From Bacillota bacterium (GTDB lineage: Bacteria; Bacillota; Bacilli; Alicyclobacillales; SLC66), in contig JAJZCW010000002.1 in the NCBI GenBank assembly GCA_021828865.1, positions 1-64,000 on the forward strand: a stretch of DNA of 64,000 nt, written 5' to 3'. The position numbers and the translations under genes were made by a program. Each line of letters opens with the position of its first letter. Positions within the stretch are counted from its first letter, which is position 1. Shown piece by piece: positions 38,876-48,363 of the stretch. Under the pieces are notes generated by a model. It was given only the letters and a program-made list of their open reading frames with translations, was not told where the DNA came from and searched no databases.

Positions 38876-39844
38876 ATGAAATTAGGCGTATTTACAGTTT
38901 TATACGGTAATCTGCCGTTTGAAGAAATGCTTGATAAGGTAAAAGCAGTGGGCGTCGAGGCAGTAGAGATCGGAACGGGTGGTTACCCCGGAAATGCCCA
39001 CTGCCATCCCGATGAGTTACTCGAGGATCAAACCAAACGGGAACACTTTTTAAGAGCGGTCACCGAGCGCGGATTAGTCATCAGTGCGCTTAGTTGTCAT
39101 GGAAATCCACTTACCCCTCAAGCGGATTTCGCAAAAGAATCACATGACACCTTGATCAAAACCATTGAACTCGCCGAGCTACTGGAAGTACCTGTGGTGA
39201 ATTGTTTCTCCGGCACACCCGGTGACCACGAGGGAGCGAAATACCCAAACTGGCCAGTTGCCCCTTGGCCCAATGAATATCGAACCGTTCTGGACTGGCA
39301 ATGGAATGAAAAACTCATTCCCTATTGGAAAGAAATAGGGCAGTTTGCCACTCTCCATCACGTGAAAATCGGTCTTGAACTTCATGGAGGATTCCTGGTC
39401 CACACTCCCTTCACGATGTTGAAATTGAGAGAACATGCAGGGGAAGCCATCGGCGCCAATCTGGACCCCAGTCATATGTGGTGGCAAGGAATTGATCCGG
39501 TTGCCGCAGTAAAAATTCTCGGAAAAGCAGGAGCCATTTATCACTTCCACGCCAAAGATACCTTTATCGACCCTGACAATGTCAATATGTACGGACTGAT
39601 GGATATGCAATCCTATTCAAACATTCAGGAACGGGCGTGGAATTTCCGCACGGTGGGATATGGGCATGACCTGAAGACATGGGCGGATATCATCAGTGCA
39701 CTTCGCCAATATGGCTACGATGAAGTGATCAGCATTGAGCACGAAGACCCACTCATGTCTATCGATGAAGGTTTCACCAAAGCGGCGCAAAATCTCCAAG
39801 GTATTTTGATGAAGGAATCACTCGCTGACATGTGGTGGCTGTAA
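38876..39844 (+). CDS. Sugar phosphate isomerase/epimerase-family TIM-barrel enzyme
   Basis: 322 residues of the AP-endonuclease-2-like barrel family. Likely divalent-metal ligands are in IGLELHGG (Glu), ANLDPSHMWW (Asp, His), YHFHAKD (His) and ISIEHED (Glu). Members include IolE/IolI-type isomerases and enzymes acting on 3-keto-glycosides. The ATG at 38876 has AAAGGTG upstream. It is paired with a Gfo/Idh/MocA dehydrogenase 19 bp downstream. The exact reaction cannot be read from sequence. Confidence 0.88.
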   Translation: MKLGVFTVLYGNLPFEEMLDKVKAVGVEAVEIGTGGYPGNAHCHPDELLEDQTKREHFLRAVTERGLVISALSCHGNPLTPQADFAKESHDTLIKTIELAELLEVPVVNCFSGTPGDHEGAKYPNWPVAPWPNEYRTVLDWQWNEKLIPYWKEIGQFATLHHVKIGLELHGGFLVHTPFTMLKLREHAGEAIGANLDPSHMWWQGIDPVAAVKILGKAGAIYHFHAKDTFIDPDNVNMYGLMDMQSYSNIQERAWNFRTVGYGHDLKTWADIISALRQYGYDEVISIEHEDPLMSIDEGFTKAAQNLQGILMKESLADMWWL

Positions 39845-39863
39845 GCAAAAGGAGGGTAAGCGT

Positions 39864-40886
39864 ATGTCCAAATTGAGAATCGCAGTGATCGGTTGCGGCT
39901 CTATTGCGAAACATCGGCATATCCCCGAATACGCGGCAAATCCAGAAGTGGAACTGGTCGCCTTTTGCGATATCGTGCCAGAGAGAGCCGAATTTTTTGC
40001 AAAAAAATACAACGCGACAGCGTACGACCATTATGAAGAGCTATTGGCAAAGGAAAAACTGGATGCGATCAGCGTCTGCTTACCGAATTATCTGCATGCC
40101 CTAGTTTCGATCAAAGCTGCAAAGTCAGGCGTTCACGTACTATGTGAAAAGCCGATGGCCACGACAGCAGAGGAAGCTCTCGCCATGATTCAGGCAGCAG
40201 AAGACCATCATGTGTTCTTGATGATTGGCCACAATCAGCGTTTGATGCCTCCACATCAAAAGGCGAAAGAGATTTTGGCGCGTGGGTATTTGGGGAGAGT
40301 CATCTCCTTTCGAACCGCGTTTGGACACCCAGGTCCAGAATCGTGGAGTGTGGACGGAAAAAATAGTTGGTTTTTCCGAAAAAACGAAGCTGCAATGGGC
40401 GCAATGGGTGATTTGGGGGTACATAAAGCGGACCTGATTCGTTACCTGTTAGAGGATGAAGTGGTGGAAGTCGGTGCCTTTGTGGAAATACTTGCCAAAA
40501 ACGACACAGATGTAGATGATAATGCAGTTTGCATCGTGAAAACCAAAAAAGGCAGCATCGGGACACTCGCCGCTAGTTGGTCCTATCAAAAAGAGGATAA
40601 CAGCACCGTACTCTACTGCGAGCATGGGGTGATGAAACTCGCTGAAGATCCGTTCAACCAAGTGATCGTTCAGCTTGATGATGGATCAGTGGAATACTAT
40701 CACGTGGGAGCAGTGGCGACCAACGAAAAACAAGTGACAAGCGGCGTAATCAATGAGTTTATCCACTCTATACAAACTGGCACCAAACCCTCCATATCAG
40801 GCGAAGAGGGACTGCGCTCACTGAACGTGGTACTCGCGATGATAGAATCATCAAAGAAAAAAACATTCATCGCCGTTCAAGAATAA
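39864..40886 (+). CDS. Gfo/Idh/MocA-family NAD(P)-dependent sugar dehydrogenase
   Basis: 340 residues. The Rossmann motif VIGCGSIAKHRHIPEY is at the N-terminus, the CEKPMATT (EKP) motif near residue 94 and the catalytic GDLGVHKADLIRYLL near 175. It oxidises a ring hydroxyl of a sugar or cyclitol. Together with the barrel enzyme it suggests an oxidise-then-rearrange route for the imported sugar. Last gene of the operon. Confidence 0.92.
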   Translation: MSKLRIAVIGCGSIAKHRHIPEYAANPEVELVAFCDIVPERAEFFAKKYNATAYDHYEELLAKEKLDAISVCLPNYLHALVSIKAAKSGVHVLCEKPMATTAEEALAMIQAAEDHHVFLMIGHNQRLMPPHQKAKEILARGYLGRVISFRTAFGHPGPESWSVDGKNSWFFRKNEAAMGAMGDLGVHKADLIRYLLEDEVVEVGAFVEILAKNDTDVDDNAVCIVKTKKGSIGTLAASWSYQKEDNSTVLYCEHGVMKLAEDPFNQVIVQLDDGSVEYYHVGAVATNEKQVTSGVINEFIHSIQTGTKPSISGEEGLRSLNVVLAMIESSKKKTFIAVQE

Positions 40887-40894
40887 GGGAACTT

Positions 40895-40926
40895 AAAGGC
40901 TGTCCCACTAAAAAGGGCAGCCTTTT
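40895..40926. terminator. Bidirectional terminator between the sugar operon and the PDH operon
   Basis: AAAGGCTGTCCC and GGGCAGCCTTT pair (one unpaired T) around an A-rich loop, with T tails usable from both strands. Confidence 0.85.
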
Positions 40927-40932
40927 CCATGA

Positions 40933-42342
40933 TCATTTTTTCAACATATGAATAGGGGTTCCAAGTGCCGCTTCTGCCGTTTCCATCACCATTTCTGGCA
41001 AGGTAGGATGCGCATGGATCGTCAGCGCCATATCTTCGAGTGTTGCGTTCATCTCAATGGCAAGTGCCAGTTCTGCGATGAGGTTAGAGGCTTCTGCCCC
41101 CACCACCTGAGCCCCCACCAATACGCCACTTTCCTCATCAGCGATGAGTTTGACAAATCCATTCGCGGCATTCATCGATACAGCCCTTCCATTCGCGCCA
41201 TAGGCAAAACGCCCGGTTTTCACTTTTTCATAAACTTTGCCCGCTTCGTCTTCGTTCAGTCCCACCGCCGCGACCTCTGGGTCAGCAAATACTACCGCTG
41301 GAATACACGCATAGTCCACGGCACTGTGCATCCCTGCCGCCGCTTCTGCCGCCACCTTGCCTTCATAAGACGCTTTATGTGCGAGCGCTGGTCCCGCCAC
41401 GATATCCCCAATGGCAAAAATGTTGGCTACACTAGTTCTGCCCTGATGATCGACGGGAATGAGACCTTTTCCATCGAGGGTGATGCCTGCCGCGTCAAGC
41501 CCGAGCTCATCCGTATTCGGTCTTCTCCCCACGGTCACGAGCACATAATCGGCACTCACCGCGTGCACCTCACCGTTCACTTCGTACGTCAGCCGGACCT
41601 CATCTGCCGATTCCACCGCAGACTTTGCCAGTGCGCCTGTCACCACTTCCACCTGCCATTCTTTCAGACTGCGACCAATCAGCCTTGTGATGCTCGGATC
41701 AAATGCGGGAAGGATGGAAGGCGTCCCTTCCAGAATGGTCACCTTGGCGCCAAATTTCGCATAAGCTTGCCCCAGTTCAATGCCAATATAGCCTCCCCCC
41801 ACAATCGCGAGCCGTTTTGGCACCTCACCTAATGCCAACACCTCAGTCGAGGTCAACACGCGCTTTCCAAAAGGCAGTGAAGCTAATTCCACGGGGCGCG
41901 AACCGGTCGCAATGATACAATGTGTAAAATGGTAATTGTGTGCCTCTGTGTCCGTCATGACCCTCACTTCTTGCTGGCCGACAAAAAAAGCCTCACCCTT
42001 GACGACCCTCACTTTGTTGCCTTTTAGGAGCATGTCCACTCCCTGCGTCATTTTCGTGACCACACTGTCTTTCCATTCCTGCACTTTGCGAAAATCAAGG
42101 GTGACCACATGATCAATCCCCGGCACGTTGCCGTTTTTCCCTTTCGCATAGTCTTCCGCTGCCGTGATCAACGCTTTGGAGGGAATACAACCGCGATTCA
42201 GGCAAACGCCGCCTATGTCTTCTTTTTCGATCAATAGCACCTGAAGTCCTAGCTGCGCCGCCCGGATTGCCGCCACATATCCCCCAGGCCCACCGCCAAT
42301 CACGACCATTTGCACTTCTTCTGTCAACTCGCCCACTACCAA
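40933..42342 (-). CDS. lpdA: Dihydrolipoyl dehydrogenase (E3)
   Basis: 469 residues, FAD enzyme that reoxidises dihydrolipoamide with NAD. FAD motif VIGGGPGGYVAA, redox disulfide GGVCLNRGCIPSK, NAD motif VGGGYIGIELG and the C-terminal HAHPTLPEM (His-Glu pair) are all intact. The TTG at 42342 has GGAGGTG seven bases upstream. Last gene of the pdhABCD operon. Confidence 0.97.
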   Translation of the reverse strand: MVVGELTEEVQMVVIGGGPGGYVAAIRAAQLGLQVLLIEKEDIGGVCLNRGCIPSKALITAAEDYAKGKNGNVPGIDHVVTLDFRKVQEWKDSVVTKMTQGVDMLLKGNKVRVVKGEAFFVGQQEVRVMTDTEAHNYHFTHCIIATGSRPVELASLPFGKRVLTSTEVLALGEVPKRLAIVGGGYIGIELGQAYAKFGAKVTILEGTPSILPAFDPSITRLIGRSLKEWQVEVVTGALAKSAVESADEVRLTYEVNGEVHAVSADYVLVTVGRRPNTDELGLDAAGITLDGKGLIPVDHQGRTSVANIFAIGDIVAGPALAHKASYEGKVAAEAAAGMHSAVDYACIPAVVFADPEVAAVGLNEDEAGKVYEKVKTGRFAYGANGRAVSMNAANGFVKLIADEESGVLVGAQVVGAEASNLIAELALAIEMNATLEDMALTIHAHPTLPEMVMETAEAALGTPIHMLKK

Positions 42343-42346
42343 GCGA

Positions 42347-43642
42347 TCACACCTCCATCAACATGCGCTTAGGCTCTGCCAGCACGGCCTTGATTTCATT
42401 TAAGGCCAGTTGCGCCATCGCGCCATCCACCACCCGATGATCAAAACTGAGTGAGAGCGCCATCATTTGCGCATCAACAATCTCACCGTCTTGTCGTAAC
42501 AGTGTCTCGCGAATTCGTCCGACTCCTAGTATTGCCACTTCAGGATAGTTGAGAATAGGGGTGAAAAACAAGCCTTTTGCCGACCCAATATTCGAGATTG
42601 ACGCCGTGCTCCCTCGCATCTCTTCGAGTTTGATTTTTCCCGAGCGCGCTTTTGTCGATAGAGCCGTAATCTGCTCCGCGAGTTCCCACATGCTCATGTG
42701 GTTGGCATGGTGAAGCACGGGAACTAGCAGCCCTCTGTCCGTATCTGTGGCAATGCCGATGTGATATTCTTTTTTCAATTTGATCTGCTCGTTTTCTTCG
42801 TCGAGTTCCGCATTCAGGTAGGGGTATTTTTTCAAGGCTGCAATCAACGCCTTTACGATAAAAGGTAAAAACGTTAGTTTCACACCTCTTGCCGCCGTGA
42901 CCTGTTTCATTTCATTTCGGAACGATACCAGTTCGGTCACATCGACTTCATCCATCATCGTCACATGAGGCGCACTGAATTTGGATTTGACCATCGCTTG
43001 CATGATCGATCTTCTTATGCTGGAAAGTGGCACGATTTCTTCTTGTGCGGATGCAAAAATTGGCTTCGTGACCGCTTCTTTTGCTGGCAACTCAACGTTT
43101 TCTGACTTACTAATGGCAGGCTCACCCCTGCCTTGATTCGCTAAATGGGCGAGCACATCTTCCCTAGTGATTTTCCCATGCTCGCCAGTCCCTTTGACCT
43201 CTTCAATCGCAACGCCATTTTCCCTTGCCAGTCTGCGCACTGAGGGAATGGCCAACACCCTTTCAGGCGTTGCTGCGCGGTTTGGCGTGGTCTCACTAAC
43301 CTTTACAGCCTCAGCTTGTTTCACCTCGTGCACCGTATTGGCAAGTCCCGCATCTTCCAGCGGCGTTTTCGGCACATCCACCTTGTCATCGCTTGTTAGC
43401 GCATTTGTTTCAATGCTGACAAACGGCTCGCCCACCGAGGCAACGGCCCCTTCTGAAAAAAACAATTGAACGACCTTGCCTTCGACAGGACTTGGAATCT
43501 CTACGACCGCTTTATCGTTTTCCACCTCAGCTAGGGGCTCATCTTCACGGACAAAATCACCTTCGTGAACGATCCATTTGGCCACTTTGCCTTCGTGAAT
43601 CCCCTCCCCGAGTTCCGGAAACGCAAACTGAAAAACCCCCAT
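42347..43642 (-). CDS. pdhC: Dihydrolipoamide acetyltransferase (E2) of pyruvate dehydrogenase
   Basis: 431 residues. One lipoyl domain with the lipoylated lysine in ENDKAVVEI near residue 43, a flexible linker, a peripheral-subunit-binding domain (IPSVRRLARENGVAIEEV, about 130-165) and the catalytic core ending in SFDHRVVDGA (HxxxDG). It forms the core of the complex. B. subtilis PdhC also has one lipoyl domain. Confidence 0.96.
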   Translation of the reverse strand: MGVFQFAFPELGEGIHEGKVAKWIVHEGDFVREDEPLAEVENDKAVVEIPSPVEGKVVQLFFSEGAVASVGEPFVSIETNALTSDDKVDVPKTPLEDAGLANTVHEVKQAEAVKVSETTPNRAATPERVLAIPSVRRLARENGVAIEEVKGTGEHGKITREDVLAHLANQGRGEPAISKSENVELPAKEAVTKPIFASAQEEIVPLSSIRRSIMQAMVKSKFSAPHVTMMDEVDVTELVSFRNEMKQVTAARGVKLTFLPFIVKALIAALKKYPYLNAELDEENEQIKLKKEYHIGIATDTDRGLLVPVLHHANHMSMWELAEQITALSTKARSGKIKLEEMRGSTASISNIGSAKGLFFTPILNYPEVAILGVGRIRETLLRQDGEIVDAQMMALSLSFDHRVVDGAMAQLALNEIKAVLAEPKRMLMEV

Positions 43643-43662
43643 GTCCTAACCTCTTTTCCTTA

Positions 43663-44643
43663 TCAAGCCTGCATGGCCTGACTGATTTGATCCAAGACAA
43701 GTTGTTCAGTGGGCAACCATTCTTTTTCAAATAACGTAAAGGGATACACAGTATCAGGCGGCGTCACCCGCAAGACAGGTCCCTCCAGGTCATAGAGGGC
43801 CTCTTCATTGATTCTTGCAATCACCTCTGCCGCTACTCCGGCGCTCCGCTGCGCCTCCTGCAATACCATCGCGCGGTGGGTTTTCCGAATGGAGGTGACG
43901 ATCGTTTCCATGTCGAGCGGACTAATCGTGCGAAGATCGATGACCTCCACGGACAATCCTTGTTCTTTTTCTGCCATTTCCGCTGATTTAAGCGCGGTTC
44001 TCACCATGGCGCCGTAACTGATGAGCGTCAGGTCCTTGCCTTCCCTCACCACCTTTGCTTCGCCAAGTGGCAATGTGTAAAATTCCTCTGGCACTTCTTC
44101 CCGAAATGAGCGGTATAATTTCATGTGCTCAAGGAATAGTACCGGGTCTTCATCAAAAATCGCCGACAAGAGTAAGCCTTTTGCTTCATAAGGAGAAGAG
44201 GGCACCACCACTTTGATACCGGGCGATTGTGCAAATAACCCTTCTAGGCTATCCGCATGGAGTTCGGGAGTTTTTACTCCTCCACCAAAAGGTGCGCGAT
44301 ACACGATCGGGCAATGAAACCTGCCTCCCGTGCGAAACCGCATGCGTGCCGCCTGCCCAATGATTTCGTCCATGGCCTCAAAGACAAATCCGAAGAATTG
44401 GATCTCCGCCACCGGCAAAAAGCCTTGAATGGAAAGCCCTGTAGCAAGTCCTGCAATCGATGATTCTGCAAGCGGCGTATCAAATACCCGCTCTTCGCCA
44501 AATCGTTGCATAAGCCCGTCTGTCGCGCGAAATACACCGCCGCTCACTCCCACATCTTCGCCAAAGATCAGGACGCGCTCATCCTTTTCCAACGCCTGAG
44601 ATAGTGCACTGCGAATCGCTTCGATCATCGTCAACTGAGCCAT
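43663..44643 (-). CDS. pdhB: Pyruvate dehydrogenase E1 beta subunit
   Basis: 326 residues. The N-terminal [20 protein letters not shown] and [15 protein letters not shown] segments and the C-terminal transketolase domain ([14 protein letters not shown]) are typical. The ATG at 44643 overlaps the pdhA stop as TGATG and has GGGGG seven bases upstream; a GTG one codon earlier is also open. Confidence 0.96.
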   Translation of the reverse strand: MAQLTMIEAIRSALSQALEKDERVLIFGEDVGVSGGVFRATDGLMQRFGEERVFDTPLAESSIAGLATGLSIQGFLPVAEIQFFGFVFEAMDEIIGQAARMRFRTGGRFHCPIVYRAPFGGGVKTPELHADSLEGLFAQSPGIKVVVPSSPYEAKGLLLSAIFDEDPVLFLEHMKLYRSFREEVPEEFYTLPLGEAKVVREGKDLTLISYGAMVRTALKSAEMAEKEQGLSVEVIDLRTISPLDMETIVTSIRKTHRAMVLQEAQRSAGVAAEVIARINEEALYDLEGPVLRVTPPDTVYPFTLFEKEWLPTEQLVLDQISQAMQA

Positions 44644-45728
44644 CACTTCACCCCCGAATCAGCGTTAAGCCCTGACCCCGCCACTTGCCGCGCGAGTTCC
44701 CTCGGCATCTTCCCATACATGTGATTGGCCAGTGACGCAAGCGTCATCGCTGGATACTTGTTGGCCTGATCGAGTGACGCCTGCACTTCCTCTTTTGCTT
44801 TTGCCTCCACCCTCTGTTCCGCTTCTTCCGTCCACAACCCTTTGCTTTGCAGGAATTTACGAAAACGCACCAGCGGATCCCTGGCTCGCCAGTCGTGCTC
44901 CAGTTCTTTCGTGCGATAGCGGCCTGGATCATCACCGCTCATCGTATGCGGTCCATAGCGAAAAGTCAGTGCCTCAATCATGGTGGGGCCACCCCCTGCT
45001 TTTGCTTTTTGCACCGCCTCCTGCACCGCTTTGTATACAGCAAGTACATCCATGCCATCTACCCTTTTTCCTTCGATCCCTGCTGCTTCTGCTTTCTTTG
45101 CCAGTTCTTTTACTGCCGTCTGCTTCTCGACCGGAACAGAGATGGCAAATTGGTTGTTCTGGATCATCAAAATGAGCGGTAAGCGGTACACACCGGCCAC
45201 ATTCATCCCCTCATAAAAATCGCCCTGAGAGGTCCCTCCATCGCCTATATAGGCAAGTGCCACCCTTTTTTCCTTTCGCAGCTTAAACGCCATGGCCACC
45301 CCTGCCGCTTGTACGACCTGCGCACCAATGATAATTTGAGGGGGGAGCGTATGGACACCTTCTGGAATCTGGTTGCCCTGCTGATGCCCGAACGAATAGA
45401 GGAATGCTTGATAAAGTGGCCATCCATGCCATACGGCCTGAGGCACATCCCGGTAACTGGGTAAGATAAAATCATCTGGTGAGAGCGCCGCCTCACTTCC
45501 GATCATGGCGGCCTCTTGTCCGGAAACGGGAGCGTAAAAGCCAAGCTTCCCCTGACGCGTCCATTTGATAGCACGCTCATCCCAAAGGCGCGTAAAAAGC
45601 ATTCGCTCCATTAATTGTGTCAATTTTTCATTGGTGATTTCAGGCAGTGAATTAGGATCTATCAACTGCCCCTCCTCGTCGATCACGCGGAGATCACCCT
45701 GTGCACGAACAGGCGTCTCAATACTCAT
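44643..45728 (-). CDS. pdhA: Pyruvate dehydrogenase E1 alpha subunit
   Basis: 361 residues. Thiamine diphosphate-binding [18 protein letters not shown] and the phosphorylation-loop-like [17 protein letters not shown] are present; the close match of these segments to B. subtilis PdhA favours pyruvate over branched-chain substrates. First gene of pdhABCD. Only 36 bp separate it from the divergent esterase gene, so its promoter must reach into that gene. Confidence 0.95.
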   Translation of the reverse strand: MSIETPVRAQGDLRVIDEEGQLIDPNSLPEITNEKLTQLMERMLFTRLWDERAIKWTRQGKLGFYAPVSGQEAAMIGSEAALSPDDFILPSYRDVPQAVWHGWPLYQAFLYSFGHQQGNQIPEGVHTLPPQIIIGAQVVQAAGVAMAFKLRKEKRVALAYIGDGGTSQGDFYEGMNVAGVYRLPLILMIQNNQFAISVPVEKQTAVKELAKKAEAAGIEGKRVDGMDVLAVYKAVQEAVQKAKAGGGPTMIEALTFRYGPHTMSGDDPGRYRTKELEHDWRARDPLVRFRKFLQSKGLWTEEAEQRVEAKAKEEVQASLDQANKYPAMTLASLANHMYGKMPRELARQVAGSGLNADSGVK

Positions 45729-45764
45729 ACCACCACACCTTTACCACGTTTTTGGGAGGACACG

Positions 45765-46517
45765 ATGGATCACACCACTTCACCACGCCGAACTCTGTTC
45801 AGTCACACTATTTACAGTGCGCATTTAAGGGACGAACGAACCATCAAAATTTACCGACCCAATGTACCGGATGACGCATTGCCATTACCCATCCTCTACT
45901 GCCAGGACGGGATTGAATTTTTTATGTATGGCCGCATCGCGACGATTGCTAAAGCACTCGCTTCGCAACAGCAAATCCCCCCCATTGTTATTGCCGGCAT
46001 CGAGAAAAGCTCGCGTTTTCGCAATGAGGAATACATGCCAAACGGTGTGCGAAACGGGGATTATCTGCGATTTTTTTATGAAGAAGCCATCCCCTTTATT
46101 GAGGAAAACTATTCAGGACATCACGAACAGGGATTCGTGCAAGAACGGTATCTTGCAGGAGTTTCCCTAGGTGCAACCGTTTCTATGCAAATGGCGCTAT
46201 TATCGCCTGAAAAATTTTCCCGCCTGCTCCTCTTTTCAGGTGCATTTTATCGCGAACTCGCTCCTTTGCTCGATCAGGTTGAGCGGCTCTTTCCGCTATC
46301 TGTCTATCTGACAGTAGGAGAACAGGAAACAGAAGTGGATACTCCGCTTGGCGCCAGCAATTTTTTGGCGGACAATCTGTGGATGAAATCTCAATTGGAG
46401 AAAAAAGAGGCATTGGGTAGTTTTCAAATGAAAGAAGGGAAACACACGTGGGGTTTTTGGCAAAAAGAAGTGCCAGAGGCTTTGCAATGGCTAACCAGCC
46501 AAAGCAAAGCCCGGTAA
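45765..46517 (+). CDS. Putative esterase (enterochelin esterase/esterase D type)
   Basis: 250 residues, alpha/beta hydrolase of the putative esterase family. The nucleophile elbow is GVSLG near residue 135 and the likely catalytic His is in KHTWGFW near 226. No signal peptide, so cytoplasmic. It starts with ATG after GGGAGGACACG. The stop lies 6 bp from the convergent thioesterase stop. Substrate unknown. Confidence 0.88.
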   Translation: MDHTTSPRRTLFSHTIYSAHLRDERTIKIYRPNVPDDALPLPILYCQDGIEFFMYGRIATIAKALASQQQIPPIVIAGIEKSSRFRNEEYMPNGVRNGDYLRFFYEEAIPFIEENYSGHHEQGFVQERYLAGVSLGATVSMQMALLSPEKFSRLLLFSGAFYRELAPLLDQVERLFPLSVYLTVGEQETEVDTPLGASNFLADNLWMKSQLEKKEALGSFQMKEGKHTWGFWQKEVPEALQWLTSQSKAR

Positions 46518-46523
46518 ATTAGA

Positions 46524-46946
46524 TCAAGGCCGGAGGGTCGGTGCCCCTTCAGGCGCTTCCATGTGAGTCTTTAATGCCTGTTGAATGGCATCTGTCAGCG
46601 GACTGGCTTGTTCCCGCTCGTAGTCATAACCGATCAGAACAGCCTGACCTCTTGCCACCCACTCCCCATTCTGGTTGGCGAGCGCATGGTCAACAGTAAA
46701 GCTCGAATTGCCGAGGCGCGAAATCCAGGTGTAGATGGTCAACTTTTCTGCAAACCCAACTTGTCGTAAATAATCACACCTGGTGGACACCACGATCAGG
46801 TTCCACGTTTCGAGCTTCATCGATGGATTAAAGATGCGAAAAACAGCTTCCCGGGCTTCCTCCATATAGGTGTAATACATCGCATTGTTGACATGCCCCA
46901 ACCCATCGCAATCACCAAACCGTACGCTAACCGTACTGACAAACAT
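46524..46946 (-). CDS. Acyl-CoA thioesterase (4HBT hotdog fold)
   Basis: 140 residues. The 4-hydroxybenzoyl-CoA thioesterase signature is in FGDCDGLGHVNNAMYYTYME with the catalytic Asp. Such proteins release fatty or aromatic acids from CoA. It lies 17 bp downstream of ppk2 on the same strand and probably shares its transcript. Confidence 0.9.
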   Translation of the reverse strand: MFVSTVSVRFGDCDGLGHVNNAMYYTYMEEAREAVFRIFNPSMKLETWNLIVVSTRCDYLRQVGFAEKLTIYTWISRLGNSSFTVDHALANQNGEWVARGQAVLIGYDYEREQASPLTDAIQQALKTHMEAPEGAPTLRP

Positions 46947-46963
46947 GCACGACTTCCTCTCTG

Positions 46964-47779
46964 CTATTTTGATATCCAGCCGTTTTCCAGGTATTTCTCA
47001 TTGTACATAAAAACAATGTCCGGATTCGGTACCACAAGTTGCAAATCTTTGTCCTCATAGTCCACCCTGGACAAAAAGTCCTTGATCAAGCTGATTCTCG
47101 CCAAATGCTTATCATTTGCCATCACCACATACCAAGGCGCAAAAGCAGTGTGGGTCCTCGCAAACATCTGATCCCGCGCCATACTGTAGTCATCCCAGTG
47201 TTTGACACTTTCTTCGTCAACCGGACTAATCTTCCACTGCTTCAATGGATCGGAATGACGCGCTTTCAAGCGATGTTTTTGTTCTTCTTTAGAGATATCC
47301 AGATAATATTTGAAAATTTTTATCCCGGATCTCACCAATAACTGTTCAAACAGCGGAACGGATACCATAAATTCCTCATACTCTTCATCCGTACAAAAAC
47401 CCATCACTCGCTCCACGCCTGCACGGTTGTACCAACTGCGGTTAAACAATACCATTTCGTGCCCTGATGGTAAATGTGGCACATAACGCTGGAAATACCA
47501 GCTTGACTTCTCCTTGTCAGACGGCGTGCCTAGCGCCACCACACGTGTTTCCCTAGGACTCAGGTGTTCGGTGAAATGCTTGATCGTCCCGTCTTTTCCT
47601 GCTGCATCGCGCCCCTCAAACAAAATGAGTATTCTTTCCGCATTAGTGATGAGATGCTTCTGCAACTTCACGAGTTCCACCTGTAAACGATAGAGCGTGT
47701 CCTGATAATGATCACTTGCATTTTTCTCCATAGAAGGCTGCTCTTCAGAAGAAACCCTCTTTTTTTCCTTCTTCCCCAT
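46964..47779 (-). CDS. Polyphosphate kinase 2
   Basis: 271 residues from ATG at 47779 with GAGGGG upstream. PPK2 moves phosphate between polyphosphate and nucleotides. Walker A is GRDAAGKDG at 56-64; the family segments FNRSWYNRAGVERVMGF and the lid region KARHSDPLKQWKISPVD are intact. Length fits a one-domain class I enzyme. The frame is open to 47851, without a ribosome binding site there. Confidence 0.93.
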   Translation of the reverse strand: MGKKEKKRVSSEEQPSMEKNASDHYQDTLYRLQVELVKLQKHLITNAERILILFEGRDAAGKDGTIKHFTEHLSPRETRVVALGTPSDKEKSSWYFQRYVPHLPSGHEMVLFNRSWYNRAGVERVMGFCTDEEYEEFMVSVPLFEQLLVRSGIKIFKYYLDISKEEQKHRLKARHSDPLKQWKISPVDEESVKHWDDYSMARDQMFARTHTAFAPWYVVMANDKHLARISLIKDFLSRVDYEDKDLQLVVPNPDIVFMYNEKYLENGWISK

Positions 47780-47882
47780 TGCTGTATCCCCTCTCCCTAT
47801 TAAACTAGCATTACTTTGAACATAGACAAGTTGGCAATGTTTTTCAAGCATTATAGATCACCATCGATAATCATACGATCAC

Positions 47883-47924
47883 TTGCTGAAAACTATCATT
47901 CCGATTAAAATACCATAGTGGGTA
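47883..47924 (+). promoter_or_regulatory. Rhodanese gene promoter with overlapping CsoR/CstR-like palindrome
   Basis: TTGCTG, 17-bp spacer, TAAAAT (47906-47911). The imperfect palindrome TACCATAGTGGGTA (47911-47924) overlaps the end of the -10 and the start region. It resembles operators of the CsoR/CstR family (TACCC...GGGTA), and CstR in staphylococci controls rhodanese genes. No such regulator is in the window. Confidence 0.45.
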
Positions 47925-47948
47925 TACTGAATAGAAAGGGGGATTTCT

Positions 47949-48251
47949 GTGGAGTGCAAAGAAATTTCAAATTTACAATTGAATCAGATGCTCTTTAATC
48001 GAGAAAAGGTTCAATTAATCGATGTCCGTGAAATTGACGAATTTAGGGACGGTCATTTGGAAGGTTCGCAACTCATCCCTCTGGGCACATTGCCCTATCG
48101 CACCTATGAGTTAGATCCTTACAAGCCTGTGGTACTGATTTGCCGGAGCGGCAATCGCAGTAAAGAAGCATGCAAGATCCTGGCGGACCGCGGTTTTCAT
48201 GCCATCTCCCTGCGGGGCGGATTGACAAACTGGTACGAACACGTCTCATAA
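47949..48251 (+). CDS. Rhodanese-domain sulfurtransferase
   Basis: 100 residues, single rhodanese domain. The persulfide-forming cysteine is C65 in CRSGNR with the LIDVREIDEFRDGHLEGS signature upstream. It starts with GTG after GAAAGGGGG. Stand-alone domains of this type move sulfane sulfur; the acceptor is unknown. A terminator follows directly. Confidence 0.94.
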   Translation: MECKEISNLQLNQMLFNREKVQLIDVREIDEFRDGHLEGSQLIPLGTLPYRTYELDPYKPVVLICRSGNRSKEACKILADRGFHAISLRGGLTNWYEHVS

Positions 48252-48280
48252 AAAAGCAGAGGATTTTCTCCTCTGCTTTT
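48252..48280 (+). terminator. Terminator of the rhodanese gene
   Basis: Perfect 12-bp stem AAAAGCAGAGGA/TCCTCTGCTTTT with a TTTTC loop, ending in T. Confidence 0.88.
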
Positions 48281-48363
48281 ATACTATTTTTTTCTATAAA
48301 GTACTATAATTATACTGTCTATATAAAATGTGACCTATATGCTTCGTTTATGGGGGTTAATAT

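Noticed and set aside
40887-40930. Sequence resembling an insertion-sequence end
   Set aside because: It is an ordinary hairpin terminator; no transposase or target duplication is present.
40948-41832. 294-codon open frame on the plus strand
   Set aside because: It lies fully antisense to lpdA, has no ribosome binding site or recognisable domain, and its composition is typical of an opposite-strand shadow.
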